Positions 33,301 through 64,000 of a DNA stretch of 64,000 bases are shown here, one piece after another (positions within the stretch are counted from its first letter, which is position 1; the number at the start of each line of letters is the position of its first letter). The notes under the pieces were generated by a model. That model saw only the letters and a list, made by a program, of their open reading frames with translations. It had not been told where the DNA came from and did not search any database. Source of the DNA: Petrosia ficiformis (Eukaryota > Porifera > Demospongiae > Haplosclerida > Petrosiidae); the NCBI GenBank assembly GCA_947044365.1, contig OX345652.1:3220374-3284373 (forward strand), written 5' to 3'. The translations under genes were made by a program, and so were the position numbers.

Positions 33301-34187
33301 ACAGTGCCCACATTTTCTTTGATATAAGCATTAGTTATAATAACAGATGTATCATATCCATTCTGTGTATAAAGGAGTGTCAATCCGCCAGCTCCCATAA
33401 TTGGCATACGCTCTAAGTTATTGCCATTTGGAAGGAAATAATTTTGAATACAGCGGCCTATTTGTGCACTTTTAATAAAATTCATATTAAAATAAAGGTT
33501 TAAACCATTTATAAGCAATTGACTAGTACCCTTACTCATATTACCATAATGATATATCAGCATACCACTGCCCACATTGTCTACTGATTCAGAATGATTT
33601 GCTAAATAGTTGATAGTGATAAAGATACTTTTAAACACAGAATTACCCATCAACCTCAAAGCTACCAATGCATAACCATAATATTCCTTAATGATAATAA
33701 GTCTCAGAGATATGTTCGAACATTCATTGAAGAGCAGTACGGCACAAGAATCTTTATAAAAATACAAAGGTGAAGTTTCTAAAACCGTTTGGTTGACACT
33801 TGAGGACATATTGCCTCCACAATCAACAATATGAATATTCCTTAACACTATATTACTGGAATTGTAGAAACCAATACCACCTCTAGGTACAACTGAAGTA
33901 TCATCACAAACTATTTTTACATGCCTAGAAAGGGAACCTGAGATAGTTATATTTCTTACTCCACTCACCACACAAAGTGATCCAGTCCTCAAAACATGTG
34001 CAAAACTAGTATTCAACTGGAAGTATGTGTTTGAAGTCATCTTGTAGCCATTCTTTCCACAGAAATAGGCATCCAGAAGAGTGTTGTTGTCAATTTTGAT
34101 CACACCATTTTCATCTGCTTGGGAGTCTGAAATACCAAAAAATGAATTGACAAGAAACAAGAGAAAAGAAATTGTGTCCAATCTCAT
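30345..34187 (-). CDS. Beta-helix ectodomain, polytopic membrane protein 2
   Basis: An intronless frame of 1280 codons, paralogous to 1249-5178. The start Met opens a signal peptide (MRLDTISFLLFLVNSFFGIS). The ectodomain (to about residue 865) has many NxS/T sites and beta-helix-like turns (GGVLILKVNS, GGAIWSD). It ends in the Cys cluster REGVLCGSC ... VFGSDECFECSN at about residues 850-880. About eight to ten hydrophobic helices follow (LRLTLTAGTINGF; DLGFPICFYNGMTE), then a short cytoplasmic tail with acidic residues and LRESLLDYA. Both genes keep the Cys pattern C-x2-C ... FGS-x2-C-x2-C and the tail end, so those parts are probably functionally constrained. Surface receptor, adhesion protein and transporter remain possible; nothing in the sequence decides. 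Confidence 0.85.
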   Translation of the reverse strand: MRLDTISFLLFLVNSFFGISDSQADENGVIKIDNNTLLDAYFCGKNGYKMTSNTYFQLNTSFAHVLRTGSLCVVSGVRNITISGSLSRHVKIVCDDTSVVPRGGIGFYNSSNIVLRNIHIVDCGGNMSSSVNQTVLETSPLYFYKDSCAVLLFNECSNISLRLIIIKEYYGYALVALRLMGNSVFKSIFITINYLANHSESVDNVGSGMLIYHYGNMSKGTSQLLINGLNLYFNMNFIKSAQIGRCIQNYFLPNGNNLERMPIMGAGGLTLLYTQNGYDTSVIITNAYIKENVGTVAGGVLILKVNSVAKSETIINETIIDSNLILLADCHGAGVMVHVIFTNMSLASRLPSQWDILMVQRSSFKNHNGNFFRLTSVKSVGAVYLSSVSLFENYTNLYFRFHQVNFSNNIAFDTGACIYAETLFPLTKALHSMHIYLTDVNAISNGRKEKPSMFSNVAAGIFSFFNIRAVHISGTVPNGSLFINNIGSVFDAFSSLLHLSGYLQFLNGFALYGAAFKLRGYSKLIIETGLQARFSNNTALITGGAIWSDKEEVFDGVCILQFPKENNKSENGSYANIKMTFQNNSANNGGNSILVSPLYNCQQQNLSMGQEFKLYASVFSFEDNPQNYHNNISSMPEKLIVCDNENIPKNQTSTHFPASESIYPGQSLSIYLAALDGNNKSVGAQILLSQPGITLYPSTKQFQLQEDIQFCTEVIIQVKVHYSSDHCPNTKPGYCIRNFLFSFPGNPPVAVQKVLIYPCPSGFQFNSASGICECCDLLKIANKELKQNIMCNIKTQTIVSHQSYIWIGYTSKPSDSSVEPLLGLAVTCPLASNSCSIKNMTQHNIASDCIDSREGVLCGSCIENKSVVFGSDECFECSNYWLLSLIGYMIAGFLLILVLFILRLTLTAGTINGFILYANIANAGMIGIHTRTKSLQIPSSLNHIFLSFLNLDLGFPICFYNGMTEIKKSYFLFLFPLYLLSLIVAIIFISKKSTTMSYIVSSTGIPVLVTIIHLSFSRFATTIIDAFSVATLYTLEDGKLHHINVWLLEGGILYSDPHHIGLMVASVLSIVIFLLPYTFLLIGARLWIRFAFISKYLKPFFDAILAPYKEDQQHWFGLRLVLVMLQYIIYSLYRGSDFMMLYTINGSVFMGFSILHALSRPYRSMALNVLDTSLMLNLCILYSSLIYSVGKYETAQVLYTINALLLIVFAMFILIVVYHVILLTSKYDKLIQLWMKARFQIRKIEQSCFGVNTNVPISVNDTEDSYYDDSNLRESLLDYA

Positions 34188-35007
34188 TGTTATGTTGTAG
34201 CATTCAATGCGATATGAACGAGGATTTTCTGTGCTGTGCTTATTATAACAATGAAATTAAAAATGTTTATTAATTCTACATATGTAAACATTATGATTGC
34301 AAAACAATAACAATACCTAATCTATAGCTAACAGTGTGTGTATATTACATATATATCAAATTATGTTTATCATTTTGCTATTTTCAGTCAGGTTTGGAAG
34401 CTAGTCTTGTTATTAAGTCTGGGAACAAGGCTACCAAGCTGCATACAAATTATAAACGATAGAATGGCAACTAAAATTAGATGATGTAGTTATCTTCAAA
34501 ATTTATAGTAAAAAATAATTATGTATAATTCTGTTGAACTTCCTGAAATACTCAGCCAGCATTTTGTGGATATTATTGCGTAATTCAACTAACCATATAA
34601 CAACCATAGATAAGTATTAGTGTTGTTTTAGTACGACAATAATGACCACTTTTAGTTATAATTTTAGTTTAGTTATATTAGGCTTACTAAAAGGGATTCA
34701 GTTTTAGTTAACTAAAAGTGCCTATTATTGGCTGATTATCGTTTAGTTAATTAACTAAGTCATAATGCAAAAGTGTTTTTAGTTATAGTTAACTACAATA
34801 AGTATTAAGTATAGCTATAGAGAGAACATAAAGAAACAATACTCATGTACGGCTGTGATTATGGAGTACCATCCCGATTTTGTTTCTGTGCTTTTTCGGT
34901 TTGATATCCATACCTGCAAGGTCCTGCAAGGTCCTGCATGGTAACTAGGTACTGTCTTGTCACGTGATAGCCACACCCTTATGAATTGGGGGTGTGTCTG
35001 CGTCTTC
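34188..35007. other. Intergenic between divergent genes; TAGTGTTG repeat
   Basis: It separates the minus-strand beta-helix gene 2 from the plus-strand ABHD18 gene, so both promoters should lie here. About 34619-34800 is a TAGTGTTGTTTTAGT-family element copy with TAGTTA/ACTAAAAGGG words. No extra exon supported. Confidence 0.55.
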
Positions 35008-42580
<7,573 letters not shown>

Positions 42581-42747
42581 GAACTGGGACTTCATTTATC
42601 TGTCAAAGTATTATAACAAAATAATTTATATTTTAGTAATTTAGATTGCTAATAAAATTGGATCTAATTGTCGTAATAAATTATGAGATGTCATTAATTA
42701 TTATTAGATTGGTGAAATAATAATTTAATATTTAATTAACAATTCTA

Positions 42748-55864
<13,117 letters not shown>

Positions 55865-56093
55865 TTCGTCTTTGGTCAGACCCAAAACACGTGGGCAGCA
55901 CTGGTTCCAAAATTTTGTTTTAACTCTGGACCCAGAGTTGAGAGGTAACCTACTTTCTTCTGGACGGTCTTGTGGTACTTAGTATCAACAACTTCCTTTT
56001 AACAGGAAGAGGTTGTTTGTATTTTACCTCTTTTGATTGCTTTGAATCAAATTCGAGTGAAACTAGAGAGATTCACCGTCACTTTCACTGAAG
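55865..56093. promoter_or_regulatory. Likely bidirectional promoter, HARS / MYCBP2
   Basis: Only 229 bp separate the start codon of HARS exon 1b (minus) from that of MYCBP2 (plus). The stretch is clearly GC-richer than the surrounding introns and has no TATA box that I can place. A shared promoter is inferred from the divergent arrangement. Confidence 0.6.
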
Positions 56094-63463
<7,370 letters not shown>

Positions 63464-63557
63464 GTTGGTACTATACTACTTATATACAATATATACATGA
63501 TTACATGTACATGATTACATGTACATGATTACATGTACATGTATGTACATGTATATA

Positions 63558-64000
63558 CAGTGAAACCTCCCTTAACGGACACTCCTTGTAACAAACACCT
63601 CGTTTTTAACGGACGCAACCAATGCACGGATTGAACTGACTACTATTGTTGTACCTTACTAACCTCCTTGGAACGGACTCTCTATTTAACGGATAACGGA
63701 CAACGCTCGATTCCCATCAATACAGTTAACACGTGAACAGTACTTCCATTTAACGGACGTAGGGCGTTGCCACTGACAACAGTACTTTCAAACGCTCGTC
63801 ATAATACTTTCTTGTTACTAACGAAGAGTGATTTTGGTATCTATGGCTTTCTTAGAAGGTCTTCTGTATAACTAAGTGAGTTAAAAGTCGTGGTTGCTTA
63901 AAATTCAGGCGTTATACAGACTAGACAAGAAGTGGGCGTTGCCCATCGACTACTATACTTACAAACGTTCACATTTCCCTCTTCCTGCTGATAGCGAAGT
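63558..64000. mobile_element. Left end of a pogo/Tigger-like element, runs off the window
   Basis: TATA then CAGTGAAACCTCCCTTAACGG is a pogo/Tigger-type terminus next to TA. The body repeats AACGGAC words. From about 63780 it is related to 18230-18420 (ACTAACGAAG, CTTTCTTAGAAG, GTGGGCGT-x-GCCCA). The right end is not visible. In the intron after MYCBP2 exon 11. Confidence 0.7.

Overview
The window is AT-rich animal DNA with spliced genes and GT-AG introns of 50 bp to a few kb. Intergenic and intronic DNA is packed with small inverted-repeat elements, microsatellites and TACATG-type simple repeats. Animal-typical genes (a MYCBP2/Highwire/RPM-1 ortholog, a TRIM-NHL protein, an ankyrin-ROC-COR-Death protein) sit beside two large intronless genes that pair a secreted beta-helix ectodomain with a many-pass membrane domain. 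Compact genes plus that last architecture suggest an early-branching metazoan, most likely a demosponge such as Amphimedon. That assignment is inference from gene content.

Layout. 1.2-5.2 kb: beta-helix membrane gene 1 (minus). 6.0-6.3 kb: a possible orphan Ig-like/TM exon (minus). 6.7-12.7 kb: ankyrin-ROC-COR-Death gene (plus, four coding exons, two apparent frameshifts at simple sequence). 12.8-15.4 kb: three small DNA elements and tandem repeats. 15.4-22.2 kb: COQ4 (minus, six coding exons, one GC-AG intron, a stray copy of part of exon 3). 22.5-28.8 kb: three GT8 glycosyltransferase/multi-pass copies, two intact on minus and one on plus with a 2-nt deletion. 30.3-34.2 kb: beta-helix membrane gene 2 (minus). 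35.0-42.6 kb: ABHD18 (plus, ten exons). 42.7-55.9 kb: cytosolic/mitochondrial histidyl-tRNA synthetase (minus), with a complete intronless TRIM-NHL gene on the same strand inside intron 7. 56.1 kb to the right edge: the first eleven exons of MYCBP2 (plus), whose intron 4 holds an antisense hAT transposon fragment.

Organisation. HARS and MYCBP2 are divergent, with 229 bp between start codons, so they probably share a promoter. ABHD18 and HARS are convergent, with 167 bp between stop codons. HARS has two alternative first exons that join exon 2 in the same phase. One supplies the first half of the cytosolic WHEP domain. The other supplies a short basic leader like a mitochondrial presequence. 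One gene could therefore feed both translation systems. COQ4 belongs to mitochondrial ubiquinone synthesis. The beta-helix and GT8 families lie interleaved and on mixed strands, which suggests local tandem duplication; no common pathway can be shown from sequence.

Mobile DNA. At least four families of short elements with 8-bp target duplications (hAT type) can be delimited to the base, including one whose empty site is preserved in another repeat copy. Also present are a pogo/Tigger-like element, tRNA-derived SINE-like units, LINE debris, a 73-bp satellite with a decayed repeat-protein signature, and several long perfect hairpins.
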